DNA from: Bacteroidales bacterium
GTDB lineage: Bacteria; Bacteroidota; Bacteroidia; Bacteroidales; UBA932
Assembly (NCBI GenBank): GCA_024695285.1
Contig: JAILIM010000036.1
Coordinates: 1 to 38,450 of the forward strand
Reading direction: 5' to 3'
Length of the DNA: 38,450 nt
The notes beneath the pieces are model-generated. The model made no database searches. It saw only the letters and a list, made by a program, of their open reading frames with translations, and was not told where the DNA came from. This document shows positions 6,834-14,661 of this stretch, piece after piece. How positions within the stretch are numbered: the stretch's first letter is position 1; each line of letters starts with the position of its first letter. The position numbers were made by a program, and so were the translations under genes.

Positions 6834-6839
6834 TCAGTT

Positions 6840-8966
6840 ATGAAAACAAAGACCGCAATACTGACACTATGTGCCCTCTCCATCGTCGCCTCGTGCAACG
6901 TGGGAGGCATTGATAACCATAATCTTATCCACCGGGACTTCACCGCCGCCATCGACGGCGCGCCCCAGACCCGCACCAGCATGGCCTCCGGAGGCGCCGT
7001 GCTTTGGGATGAAAGCGGCGAGGGCATAACCATAGTGGATGAACTTGGAGCGACTTACGACTTGAGCCAGACGGCCGTCAGTTCCGACCGCAAAAGCGCG
7101 ACCTTCTCCGGCGATGTGCCCCAGTCGGGCTGCAAGTATGCCATTTATCCGGCCCAGCCGGAAGTCGATTACGAATCCGGCCTCGTGAGCCTCGGCATCC
7201 CGACCACGCAAGAGGCCGTTGAAGGGGGTTTCGCGACCGCGACCAACGTCGCCATCTCCCGCGTAGGCACGGACAACAAGCTGCAGTTCAAGAACATCTG
7301 CGGCCTGATAGGCTTCACTGTCACCAACGCCGACGTCAACATGATCAGCTTCACCGCCACTGAAATCTCAGGCGGCGCCTTGACCGGCACGGCCCTCGTC
7401 GAGTACTCTGGCTCCGAACCGACCTGCGTCAGCGATATCGACAAGGGCGCGGACTACGTGGAACTTGAAGGTGACATCAAGGCCGGAAGGACCTACTATG
7501 CCATCGCATTCCCCGGCACCTACAAAGACTTCACCATCACTTTCACGGACAACGACGGACGCACCGCCACCTACACCAAGAGCGACGCCAACCTCGTGGT
7601 CGAACGCAGCAAGGTGGTGAACGTGAGCCCGTTCACCATTGCCGACGGCGACTGGACCTCAGACGAACTTCCCGGCGGCACGGCGAGCCTGAGCTACAGC
7701 GAGCTGCCGACGCCGTCCACATATGTGAAGGGATACGGATCTCCTGCAGAATACACCAACGAATTCGGTAAGTGGACCATCTGTGCATACAACTACACCA
7801 ACAAATCTGCATTCCAGCTGAATAAAGACAAGGTGGCCTATATCGGCACCCCTGCAATGCCGGGCGTCATCTCGTCCATCACCGTGACCATAGCGAGCGG
7901 GGAGACCACCAACGGCAAACTGAGCTTCTGCAGCGAGCACGGCTCGAATTCGACGCCGGCCGGCAGCCTGACCGTATCCTGCACCGGCAACGTCACCACG
8001 GTGGACGTCAGCTCCCTGGACCTCAAGCAGATATGGATACGTGCCGATGATTTCTGCGCGCGCATAACCGATGTATCCCTTGTCTACGGCAGCTACGTCC
8101 CGGGCGACGATCCCGGCCCCGGCACCAATCCCGATCCGGGTCCCGATCCCGTGGTGCCGCCGTACGATCCCGACGCCAAGGCCGACTACGGCTGGTTCGA
8201 GCTCCCCGCCCAGACCGACAAGGACCGCAACGGCATCGACGACGTCATCTCCGACTACTACTATTCCCACACCTTCAGGGCCGACGCCCCGAGGATACGC
8301 AATTTCTCCTGCTGCTACTCGAAATACAACATGCAGCCGGTCTGGGTGGCCGCTCCCATGCATTCCAGCTACAAAGGATCATCGGGCCGCAACGATTCCT
8401 ACAAGGCCGATCCCAACATCAAATGCGCCCAGGCAAGCAAGGTGGACGGCTACACGCGCGGCCACATGCTCGGCTCTTCCGACCGCACCGTCAGCAAGGA
8501 GACCAACCGCCAGGTGTTCTACTATTCCAACATCGGCGCCCAGCTCCAGTCCGGTTTCAACACCGGAGGCGGCTCCTGGAACAACCTTGAGTCGCTCACT
8601 GACGGACAGTGGTGCGCCGACACCCTCTATCAGGTCATAGGCTGCATCTTCACGTCCTTTACCGACCGCTACGGCAAGACCGTGGAGCCAAGGACCGTGG
8701 GCAGCGTCCACGTGCCCACAGCCTACTACAAAGTGCTGATCCGCACGAAGAGCGGCAAGACCGGCAAGCGCCTGGACCAGTGCACGGCAAGCGAAATCAA
8801 GTGTGCGGCATTCATCCTTGCCCACCGCAGCAACGCCGGCCACAAGCCTTCTGCTTCAGATATGTACACGGTCTCGGAACTCGAGGCAATCACAGGTCTG
8901 AACTACTTCGTCAACGTCCCCAACGCCCCCAAGGGCACCGCAGTCGCTTCCGACTGGGGCTTATGA
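6840..8966 (+). CDS. Secreted DNA/RNA non-specific endonuclease lipoprotein
   Basis: The protein is 708 residues. It begins with a lipoprotein signal (MKTKTAILTLCALSIVASC, lipobox VASC). Residues about 30-270 are beta-rich and fimbrillin-like (DGAPQTRTSMASGGAVLWDE is typical of Bacteroidota surface lipoproteins). A further beta domain follows to about 420, then a Pro/Gly/Asp linker (about 422-444). The C-terminal about 255 residues form the nuclease domain with YTRGHM (R540-G541-H542, catalytic His) and SNIGAQLQSGFN...SWNNLE carrying the metal-binding Asn. It should cut DNA and RNA outside the cell, possibly for nucleic acid foraging. Its stop overlaps the start of the maturase gene by 4 nt (ATGA), implying coupled translation. 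Confidence 0.9.
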   Translation: MKTKTAILTLCALSIVASCNVGGIDNHNLIHRDFTAAIDGAPQTRTSMASGGAVLWDESGEGITIVDELGATYDLSQTAVSSDRKSATFSGDVPQSGCKYAIYPAQPEVDYESGLVSLGIPTTQEAVEGGFATATNVAISRVGTDNKLQFKNICGLIGFTVTNADVNMISFTATEISGGALTGTALVEYSGSEPTCVSDIDKGADYVELEGDIKAGRTYYAIAFPGTYKDFTITFTDNDGRTATYTKSDANLVVERSKVVNVSPFTIADGDWTSDELPGGTASLSYSELPTPSTYVKGYGSPAEYTNEFGKWTICAYNYTNKSAFQLNKDKVAYIGTPAMPGVISSITVTIASGETTNGKLSFCSEHGSNSTPAGSLTVSCTGNVTTVDVSSLDLKQIWIRADDFCARITDVSLVYGSYVPGDDPGPGTNPDPGPDPVVPPYDPDAKADYGWFELPAQTDKDRNGIDDVISDYYYSHTFRADAPRIRNFSCCYSKYNMQPVWVAAPMHSSYKGSSGRNDSYKADPNIKCAQASKVDGYTRGHMLGSSDRTVSKETNRQVFYYSNIGAQLQSGFNTGGGSWNNLESLTDGQWCADTLYQVIGCIFTSFTDRYGKTVEPRTVGSVHVPTAYYKVLIRTKSGKTGKRLDQCTASEIKCAAFILAHRSNAGHKPSASDMYTVSELEAITGLNYFVNVPNAPKGTAVASDWGL

Positions 8967-10225
8967 GGACCATAAAGGACACCCTGACCCTGCAGGATGC
9001 CGAGCGGCTTTCGGGCCCTCTGGCATTCAACCTGATGCTCAAGCCTGCGGGCTCACTGTGCAACCTTGACTGCGCCTATTGCTATTATCTCGACAAGGCG
9101 GAAATCTACGGCGGACGGGAGCCACGCCTTGGCGTGGAAGGCCTCGAGCGCTATGTGCGCGCCTATATCGAGGCCTGCGAAGCGGATGAAGTGACCTTCA
9201 ACTGGCACGGCGGCGAGCCCCTCGTGCTGGGGCTGGACTTCTACCGCAAGGCCGTGGAGTTCGAGAAGAAATACGCCGGGGGGAAGAAGATAAGCAACAC
9301 CCTCCAGACCAACGGCACCCTCGTGACTCCCGAATGGGCGGACTTCTTCGCCCGTGAGCACTTCCTTCTCGGTGTGTCGATGGATGGCCCCCCTGAGGTC
9401 CACGACCGCTACCGCCGCGACAAGGGCGGCGCCCCGACCTCCGCCCGCGTCCTCGAGGGCCTGCGCAAGCTCCACGCAGCCGGCGCTGAATATAACATAA
9501 TGGCCACCATCAACAGCGCTTCCGAGGGCAAGGGCCTGCAGGTGTATCAGTTCCTGAAGGGCCTGGGAAGCGATTTCATTCAGTTTTCCCCCGTGGTGGA
9601 ACACGTTGTTTATCCTATGCGCGGAGGCAAGCCCGACAGGCAGGCCCGGCCGCGTATCGTCGATCCTTCGGAGCCGGGTGCGACGCTTGCCCCGTGGTCG
9701 GTCAGTCCGGTGGGCTTCGGCCGTTTCTTGTGCGACATTTTCGATTACTGGGTGCGCCGCGACGTAGGGCGCGTGTTTGTGAATTTCTTCGACTGCACGC
9801 TTGCCAACTGGTGCGGGGTGCAGCCAGGAACTTGCAGTTTTGCAGAGACTTGCGGAGGCAATGCCGTGGTAGAACACAACGGCGATGTGTATGCCTGCGA
9901 CCATTTTGTCTATCCTAAATACCTCCTGGGCAACATCTACAAAGACCGCCTCGCGGACCTGATGCAGTCGCCCGGGCAGGTGCGTTTCGGCATAGACAAG
10001 CGCAACTCGCTGCCCCGGAAGTGCCAGCGCTGCGAGACTTTCCAACTCTGCCACGGAGGATGCCCCAAGCATCGCTTCAACACCACCGACAACGGCCAGA
10101 CCGGCCTGAACGCCCTTTGCGAGGGCTACAAGATGTTCTTTACCCGCAGCGCCGGAGCGATGAAAAAGATGCGCGACCTCCTTATGGAAGGCAAGGCGCC
10201 GGCCCTGATAATGATGCAGCAATAG
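8963..10225 (+). CDS. Anaerobic sulfatase-maturating enzyme-like radical SAM/SPASM protein
   Basis: The 420-residue protein carries the radical SAM cluster motif CNLDCAYC (C33, C37, C40), which binds [4Fe-4S] and S-adenosylmethionine, followed by FNWHGGEPLVLG and SMDGP. The C-terminal SPASM region has Cys-rich parts (CGGNAVVEHNGDVYACDHFV; KCQRCETFQLCHGGCPKHRF) for two more clusters. The start LMLKPAGSLCNLDC and overall length match anSME proteins (ChuR/AslB group), which turn a Cys or Ser of sulfatases into formylglycine. The ATG at 8963 overlaps the nuclease stop; the longer frame from 8609 runs inside the nuclease gene and is rejected. No sulfatase is in the window, so the substrate is encoded elsewhere, or is the linked secreted nuclease; the latter is speculation. 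Confidence 0.9.
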   Translation: MRTIKDTLTLQDAERLSGPLAFNLMLKPAGSLCNLDCAYCYYLDKAEIYGGREPRLGVEGLERYVRAYIEACEADEVTFNWHGGEPLVLGLDFYRKAVEFEKKYAGGKKISNTLQTNGTLVTPEWADFFAREHFLLGVSMDGPPEVHDRYRRDKGGAPTSARVLEGLRKLHAAGAEYNIMATINSASEGKGLQVYQFLKGLGSDFIQFSPVVEHVVYPMRGGKPDRQARPRIVDPSEPGATLAPWSVSPVGFGRFLCDIFDYWVRRDVGRVFVNFFDCTLANWCGVQPGTCSFAETCGGNAVVEHNGDVYACDHFVYPKYLLGNIYKDRLADLMQSPGQVRFGIDKRNSLPRKCQRCETFQLCHGGCPKHRFNTTDNGQTGLNALCEGYKMFFTRSAGAMKKMRDLLMEGKAPALIMMQQ

Positions 10226-10228
10226 GTC

Positions 10229-12325
10229 ATGGGAGAGCTGAAGAACGACATACAGTTTCTGCCGGGCGTAGGCCCCAAGCGCGCCCTGCTCCTGAAGAAC
10301 GAGCTGGAGATCTTCACCCTCGAAGACCTCATACATTTCTATCCCTTCCGCTATATCGACCGCAGCAGCGTGACTCCGATCGCGGAGGTGACCCCGGACC
10401 TTGCCTACGTGCAGGTGCAGGGCACGGTGGTGAGCCGCAACCTGATAAACATCAAGCACCTGAGCGTGATTGTGGAAGATGCTGGCGGGCGCATGGAAAT
10501 GGTGTTTTTCAAGGGCGTCAAATGGACCTACGACAAGCTGGAGCCGGGCCGTACCTTCCTTTTCTTCGGCAAGCCCCAGTCGTTCAACGGCAAGATCAAC
10601 ATCGTCCACCCTGAAGTGGATGCACCGGTCCAGGATCCTTCCGCGCGCGGCGTCCTGACCGGCGTGTATCCCAGCACCGAAAAACTCAAGAGCGGGGGAG
10701 TCACCGGCAAGGTGATGTGCAAGCTCGAGCAGGCGGCTCTTTCGCTCTGCCTTAATGAAGTCCGCGAGACTCTGCCAGAGAGCATAATTAAGGCCCACGG
10801 CCTCTGCCCCTTGCCGTACGCAATCAAGAACATACATTTCCCGGACGACCAGCGCGCCCTCGCCCTTGCCTCCCGCAGGCTCAAGTTCGAGGAACTGTTT
10901 TTCCTGCAGTTGAGCCTGCTCAAGCAGCGCTACGTCCGCAGCCGCGCCTCCAACGGCATTCCGATGCCCCACGTGGGCCCCGCCTTCCACGCCTGCTTCA
11001 ACGCCCTGCCGTATTCGCTGACCGGCGCCCAGCAGCGCGTGATCAAGGAGATACGAGCCGACCTTAGCAGCGGCTCGCAGATGAACCGCCTGCTGCAGGG
11101 AGACGTGGGCTCCGGCAAGACCATGGTGGCGGTGCTCAGCTGCCTGATTGCCGTCGGCAACGGCTTCCAAGCCTGTATCATGGCCCCCACAGAAGTGCTT
11201 GCCCGTCAGCATTATGCCAACATACTCAAGTATCTGGCGCCCACCGGAGTGGAGTGCGCCCTGCTGACCGGAAGCACCACCCGCAAGGAGCGCCGCCCCA
11301 TACTCGAGGGGCTCGCTGACGGCAGGATTGGCATAGTGGTGGGCACGCACGCGCTTATCGAGGACACGGTCCGTTACAAGGCGCTCGGACTGGCCGTCAT
11401 CGATGAGCAGCACCGCTTCGGAGTGGGCCAGCGCGCTGCCCTCTGGAACAAGGGACCCGGCGCTCCGCCGCACGTGCTCGTGATGACTGCCACCCCGATT
11501 CCCAGGACGCTTGCGATGACGCTCTACGGCGACCTGGACGTGTCCGTGATCGATGAGATGCCTCCCGGGCGCAAGCCGGTGCAGACCATGCTGATAGGCC
11601 AGAACCGCCTGCCTGCTATGTATCGCTTTATGCGTGAACAGATTGCGCTGGGGCGCCAGTGCTTCGTGGTGTATCCGATGATCTTCATCAACGAAAAACT
11701 CGAGGACGTCAGCAACGTGGAGCAGGGTTATGAAGATATACTGAAGGCTTTCCCGCTCGAAGAAGGCTACAAGGTGGCAATTGTCCACGGTCAGCAGAGC
11801 AACGAGCAGAAAGACTTCAACATGAGGGCTTTCGCTGAAGGGCGGGCCCATATCCTCGTGTCCACGACCGTCATCGAGGTGGGGGTGGACGTGCCTAACG
11901 CCAGCGTGATGGTGATACGTAGCGCCCAACGCTTCGGCCTCAGCCAGCTGCACCAGCTGCGCGGACGTGTCGGCCGAGGTGCTGAGAAATCCTACTGCAT
12001 CCTGGTCAAGGATCCTAAGACCAGCAGGGAAGCTCAGCAGCGCCTGGAACTGATGTGCTCCACGGAAGACGGTTTCGAAATCGCCGAGCAGGACATGAAG
12101 ATGCGCGGCCCCGGCGACCTCGAGGGCACCCAGCAGAGCGGTCTCCCGATAGCGCTGACCATCGCCTCCCTGACGCGCGACGGCCTGCTCCTCGAAGAGG
12201 CCCGCCACTGCGCCCAGAGCATTCTGGACGGTGATCCGTCGCTTGAGAAGCCCCAGAACGCTGTCCTTGTGCGCGAGCTCCGCAAGGGTAAATATGAATT
12301 GCGGGACTATAGCAACATATCGTAG
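10229..12325 (+). CDS. recG: ATP-dependent DNA helicase RecG
   Basis: The protein is 698 residues, normal for RecG, a cytoplasmic branch-migrating helicase that remodels stalled replication forks and Holliday junctions. The N-terminal wedge domain (OB-fold, about 1-190) starts with LPGVGPKRALLLKNE. The helicase core has Walker A GDVGSGKTMVAVL (about residue 290), DEQHRFGVGQR (about 391), and MTATPIPRTLAMTLYGDLDV, then STTVIEVGVDVPNA and QLHQLRGRVGRG. The C-terminal TRG-like segment includes DGFEIAEQDMKMRGPGDLEG. It starts 3 nt after the maturase stop, so it is co-transcribed with it. Confidence 0.97.
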   Translation: MGELKNDIQFLPGVGPKRALLLKNELEIFTLEDLIHFYPFRYIDRSSVTPIAEVTPDLAYVQVQGTVVSRNLINIKHLSVIVEDAGGRMEMVFFKGVKWTYDKLEPGRTFLFFGKPQSFNGKINIVHPEVDAPVQDPSARGVLTGVYPSTEKLKSGGVTGKVMCKLEQAALSLCLNEVRETLPESIIKAHGLCPLPYAIKNIHFPDDQRALALASRRLKFEELFFLQLSLLKQRYVRSRASNGIPMPHVGPAFHACFNALPYSLTGAQQRVIKEIRADLSSGSQMNRLLQGDVGSGKTMVAVLSCLIAVGNGFQACIMAPTEVLARQHYANILKYLAPTGVECALLTGSTTRKERRPILEGLADGRIGIVVGTHALIEDTVRYKALGLAVIDEQHRFGVGQRAALWNKGPGAPPHVLVMTATPIPRTLAMTLYGDLDVSVIDEMPPGRKPVQTMLIGQNRLPAMYRFMREQIALGRQCFVVYPMIFINEKLEDVSNVEQGYEDILKAFPLEEGYKVAIVHGQQSNEQKDFNMRAFAEGRAHILVSTTVIEVGVDVPNASVMVIRSAQRFGLSQLHQLRGRVGRGAEKSYCILVKDPKTSREAQQRLELMCSTEDGFEIAEQDMKMRGPGDLEGTQQSGLPIALTIASLTRDGLLLEEARHCAQSILDGDPSLEKPQNAVLVRELRKGKYELRDYSNIS

Positions 12326-12358
12326 AAATTTATTATATTGCACAAAATTTAAATACTT

Positions 12359-12910
12359 ATGTTAACAACTGTTATCGTTATTGCGGTTATCGCACTTCTG
12401 GTGCTTTGGGTTATTTCCGTCCAGCGCAAGCTTGTCAACGCTGAAGAAATCGTCAAGAATGCAATGAGCCAGATCGGCGTGCAGCAGTCCAGCCGCTGGG
12501 ATGCCCTGACCGGACTTGTCGAGCTCCTCAAATCCTACAACGAGCACGAATACAACACCCTCAAGGATGTCATCGCAGCCCGTTCCAACATCGGCTCCAA
12601 CAGCTCAGCGGCTGAAGCACAGGCCCAGGAAGACCTCATCACCAAGGTCATGTCCCGCATCAGCGTCGTGGCTGAGCAGTATCCCAACATCAAGGCAGAC
12701 ACGATGTATGTCAACACGATGAATTCGGTCAATACCTACGAGAACCAGGTGCGCCTGAGCCGTATGACCTACAACGACTCCGTGACCCGCTACAACAGGA
12801 TGATACGCCAGATTCCCGACAGCATAGTCGCATCCATCTTCCGCTTCACAGAGAAGGATTACCTCAAGGAGGTTGCAGCAAAGGCGGACATGCCTTCCCT
12901 CAAGATCTAG
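12359..12910 (+). CDS. LemA family protein
   Basis: The protein is 183 residues with one N-terminal membrane helix (LTTVIVIAVIALLVLWVI, about 2-19) followed by a helical bundle. The segment QRKLVNAEEIVKNAMSQIGV and the NRMIRQIPDSIVASIF region with a C-terminal hydrophobic/acidic stretch match LemA proteins, whose role is unclear (envelope-associated, often next to DUF2207/TPM-type proteins). It is 33 nt after recG and 2 nt before the DUF2207 gene. An AT-rich run upstream (TATTATATTGC) could be a weak promoter but does not match the consensus well. Confidence 0.92.
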   Translation: MLTTVIVIAVIALLVLWVISVQRKLVNAEEIVKNAMSQIGVQQSSRWDALTGLVELLKSYNEHEYNTLKDVIAARSNIGSNSSAAEAQAQEDLITKVMSRISVVAEQYPNIKADTMYVNTMNSVNTYENQVRLSRMTYNDSVTRYNRMIRQIPDSIVASIFRFTEKDYLKEVAAKADMPSLKI

Positions 12911-12912
12911 GT

Positions 12913-14640
12913 ATGAGGAAACTGCTGCTGTCCCTGCTCTCGCTGCTTCCGGCGGGAGTGCTTGCCGCGTTCAGCCCGGCAATCAACGACATCAGGATCG
13001 ATGTGAGCCTTTCCGAAGACGGAACGGCCCACATCGTTGAGGTCTGGGATGTCGTCGTGGCTTCCGGTACCGAATGGTACCTGGTGCGCAGCAACCTGGG
13101 CGACATCAAGATACGAAACCTCTCCGTCACCGACGAAACCGGGGCGAAGTTCACTGATGAAGGCACCTGGGACCTTGACAGGGACATCACGCAGAAAACC
13201 CGAAGGTGCGGCCTCAACCCCACGTCCTCAGGCTATGAAATATGCTGGGGCGTCGGCAGTTACGGCCCCCATGTGTTCACGGTCAGCTACGACATGACCA
13301 ACGTGGTCAAGACTCTCAACGACCACGACATGCTGCACATCCAGTTCATCAGTGACGACCTCTCCAGCGCTCCTCAGCACGCCCGGCTGACGCTTTCCGG
13401 CCCGGTGCCGATCAATGAGGACAATTCCAATATCTGGGGCTTCGGCTACTCAGGTACCTGCGTGTGGGAAAACGGGAAGGTCGTGGCTGAATCAGGTGAG
13501 CCTATGGGCCGGTACGATTCGATGATACTTCTGGTGCGCTTCGACAAGGGAATCTTCAATTCCCCGAGCGTACAGGACAGGGACTTCACCGAGGTGCTGG
13601 ACCGGGCCCGCGAGGGCAGTTATTTTCCGGACGAAGGCCCCGACCCCTGGTACTATGCGCCCCTCGGCTTCATAACGTTCATCGGGATGATCTGGGGCCT
13701 CGTCATCAGGCCGATCCAGAAATTCCTTGAGGCCATAGGTCTTCGGAAAAGGGTTGACAGGCGCCGCATCAAGAAACTTTTCGGCAAGCGCCGGCTTCCC
13801 AGGGAGTTCGAGTGGTGCCGCGACCTGCCGTTTGAAGGCGACATCTTTGAGACCTACTACATAAAGGCCCACCTCAGGGGCGTGGATGACCAGAGCTACA
13901 CCATACTGCAGGCCATGCTCCTGCGCATGATTTTCCACGATGTCATCCAGATGCATAAGGTTGACAACAAGAAAGTGGAATTCACTTTCAATCCCGGTGC
14001 GGATACAAAATACATGTCGTCCCCGGAAGTTTTTCTGCTGGCATTGCTGAAGAGTGCCGCAGGAGAAGATAAAGTATTGCAGGAAACCGAGTTTAAGACA
14101 TGGGCCCGTACCCACAGTTCTTCCATGAACTCCCTTGTGGAGTCGATAAAGGAAACGACTCTCGACAATTTCAAAAGGGACAAGTATATGTCCTCGGGCA
14201 TAGGCTGGTACACCATAGAGCTTAATGAAGCCGGACGCGCCGCCTCTCAGAGGGCCCTGGGCTTCAGGCAGTTCCTCAAGGACTTCACGCTCGTAGGAGA
14301 ACGCAGCTCCGTCGAAGTCGGCCTGTGGGGCGATTATCTGGTCAACGCCGCTGTCTTCGGCATAGCGGACAAAGTGGCCAAGGAGATGAGCAAGATCGAT
14401 CCGGCCCTGCTGAAGCAGATGCCGGTCAGTTATTCCAACCTGTCCGATTTAGTCGTGTTCTCCGACACGTTCGGGCGCGCACTCCGAAGTTCCTACTACA
14501 ACTCTTATTCGAGATCCTACTCCGGTTCGAGCCGTTCAGGCTCCTACGGCAGCGGCTCCTACGGTGGCTGGGGCGGCTCGTCTTCCCATAGCGGCGGAGG
14601 CGGCTTCTCCGGTGGCGGCCACGGCGGCGGCAGCCGTTAA
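12913..14640 (+). CDS. DUF2207 family membrane protein with Ser/Gly-rich tail
   Basis: The protein is 575 residues. The N-terminus MRKLLLSLLSLLPAGVLAAF is a signal peptide, followed by a beta-rich extracytoplasmic domain (SEDGTAHIVEVWDV) of about 200 residues, a membrane helix near 240-262 (APLGFITFIGMIWGLVI), a cytoplasmic region, and a C-terminal low-complexity tail GGGGFSGGGHGGG. This is the normal plan of DUF2207 (YciQ-like) proteins. The usual second and third membrane helices between the cytoplasmic parts are not obvious here. Linkage to LemA (2-nt gap) is a known pairing. Its biochemical role is unknown. Confidence 0.88.
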   Translation: MRKLLLSLLSLLPAGVLAAFSPAINDIRIDVSLSEDGTAHIVEVWDVVVASGTEWYLVRSNLGDIKIRNLSVTDETGAKFTDEGTWDLDRDITQKTRRCGLNPTSSGYEICWGVGSYGPHVFTVSYDMTNVVKTLNDHDMLHIQFISDDLSSAPQHARLTLSGPVPINEDNSNIWGFGYSGTCVWENGKVVAESGEPMGRYDSMILLVRFDKGIFNSPSVQDRDFTEVLDRAREGSYFPDEGPDPWYYAPLGFITFIGMIWGLVIRPIQKFLEAIGLRKRVDRRRIKKLFGKRRLPREFEWCRDLPFEGDIFETYYIKAHLRGVDDQSYTILQAMLLRMIFHDVIQMHKVDNKKVEFTFNPGADTKYMSSPEVFLLALLKSAAGEDKVLQETEFKTWARTHSSSMNSLVESIKETTLDNFKRDKYMSSGIGWYTIELNEAGRAASQRALGFRQFLKDFTLVGERSSVEVGLWGDYLVNAAVFGIADKVAKEMSKIDPALLKQMPVSYSNLSDLVVFSDTFGRALRSSYYNSYSRSYSGSSRSGSYGSGSYGGWGGSSSHSGGGGFSGGGHGGGSR

Positions 14641-14661
14641 CGGCTTAAAAATCACGTTAAT

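Larger units (their letters stand above)
6360..6839. other. 480-nt intergenic region with tRNA-like fragment, giant palindrome and tRNA-Ser
   Basis: No protein gene is supported here. From left to right it holds an unassigned GC-rich stretch (6360-6464), a 19-nt match to a tRNA-Ala 5' end (6465-6483), a hairpin (6485-6512), a 132-nt four-armed palindrome (6511-6642), tRNA-Ser on the minus strand (6649-6736), and the promoter of the nuclease gene (6826-6833). Confidence 0.8.

Noticed and set aside
9053..12343. A 1096-codon open frame on the minus strand opposite the maturase and recG genes
   Set aside because: It is a codon-bias shadow of two well-recognised plus-strand genes in GC-rich DNA. 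It has no family-like sequence and no promoter.
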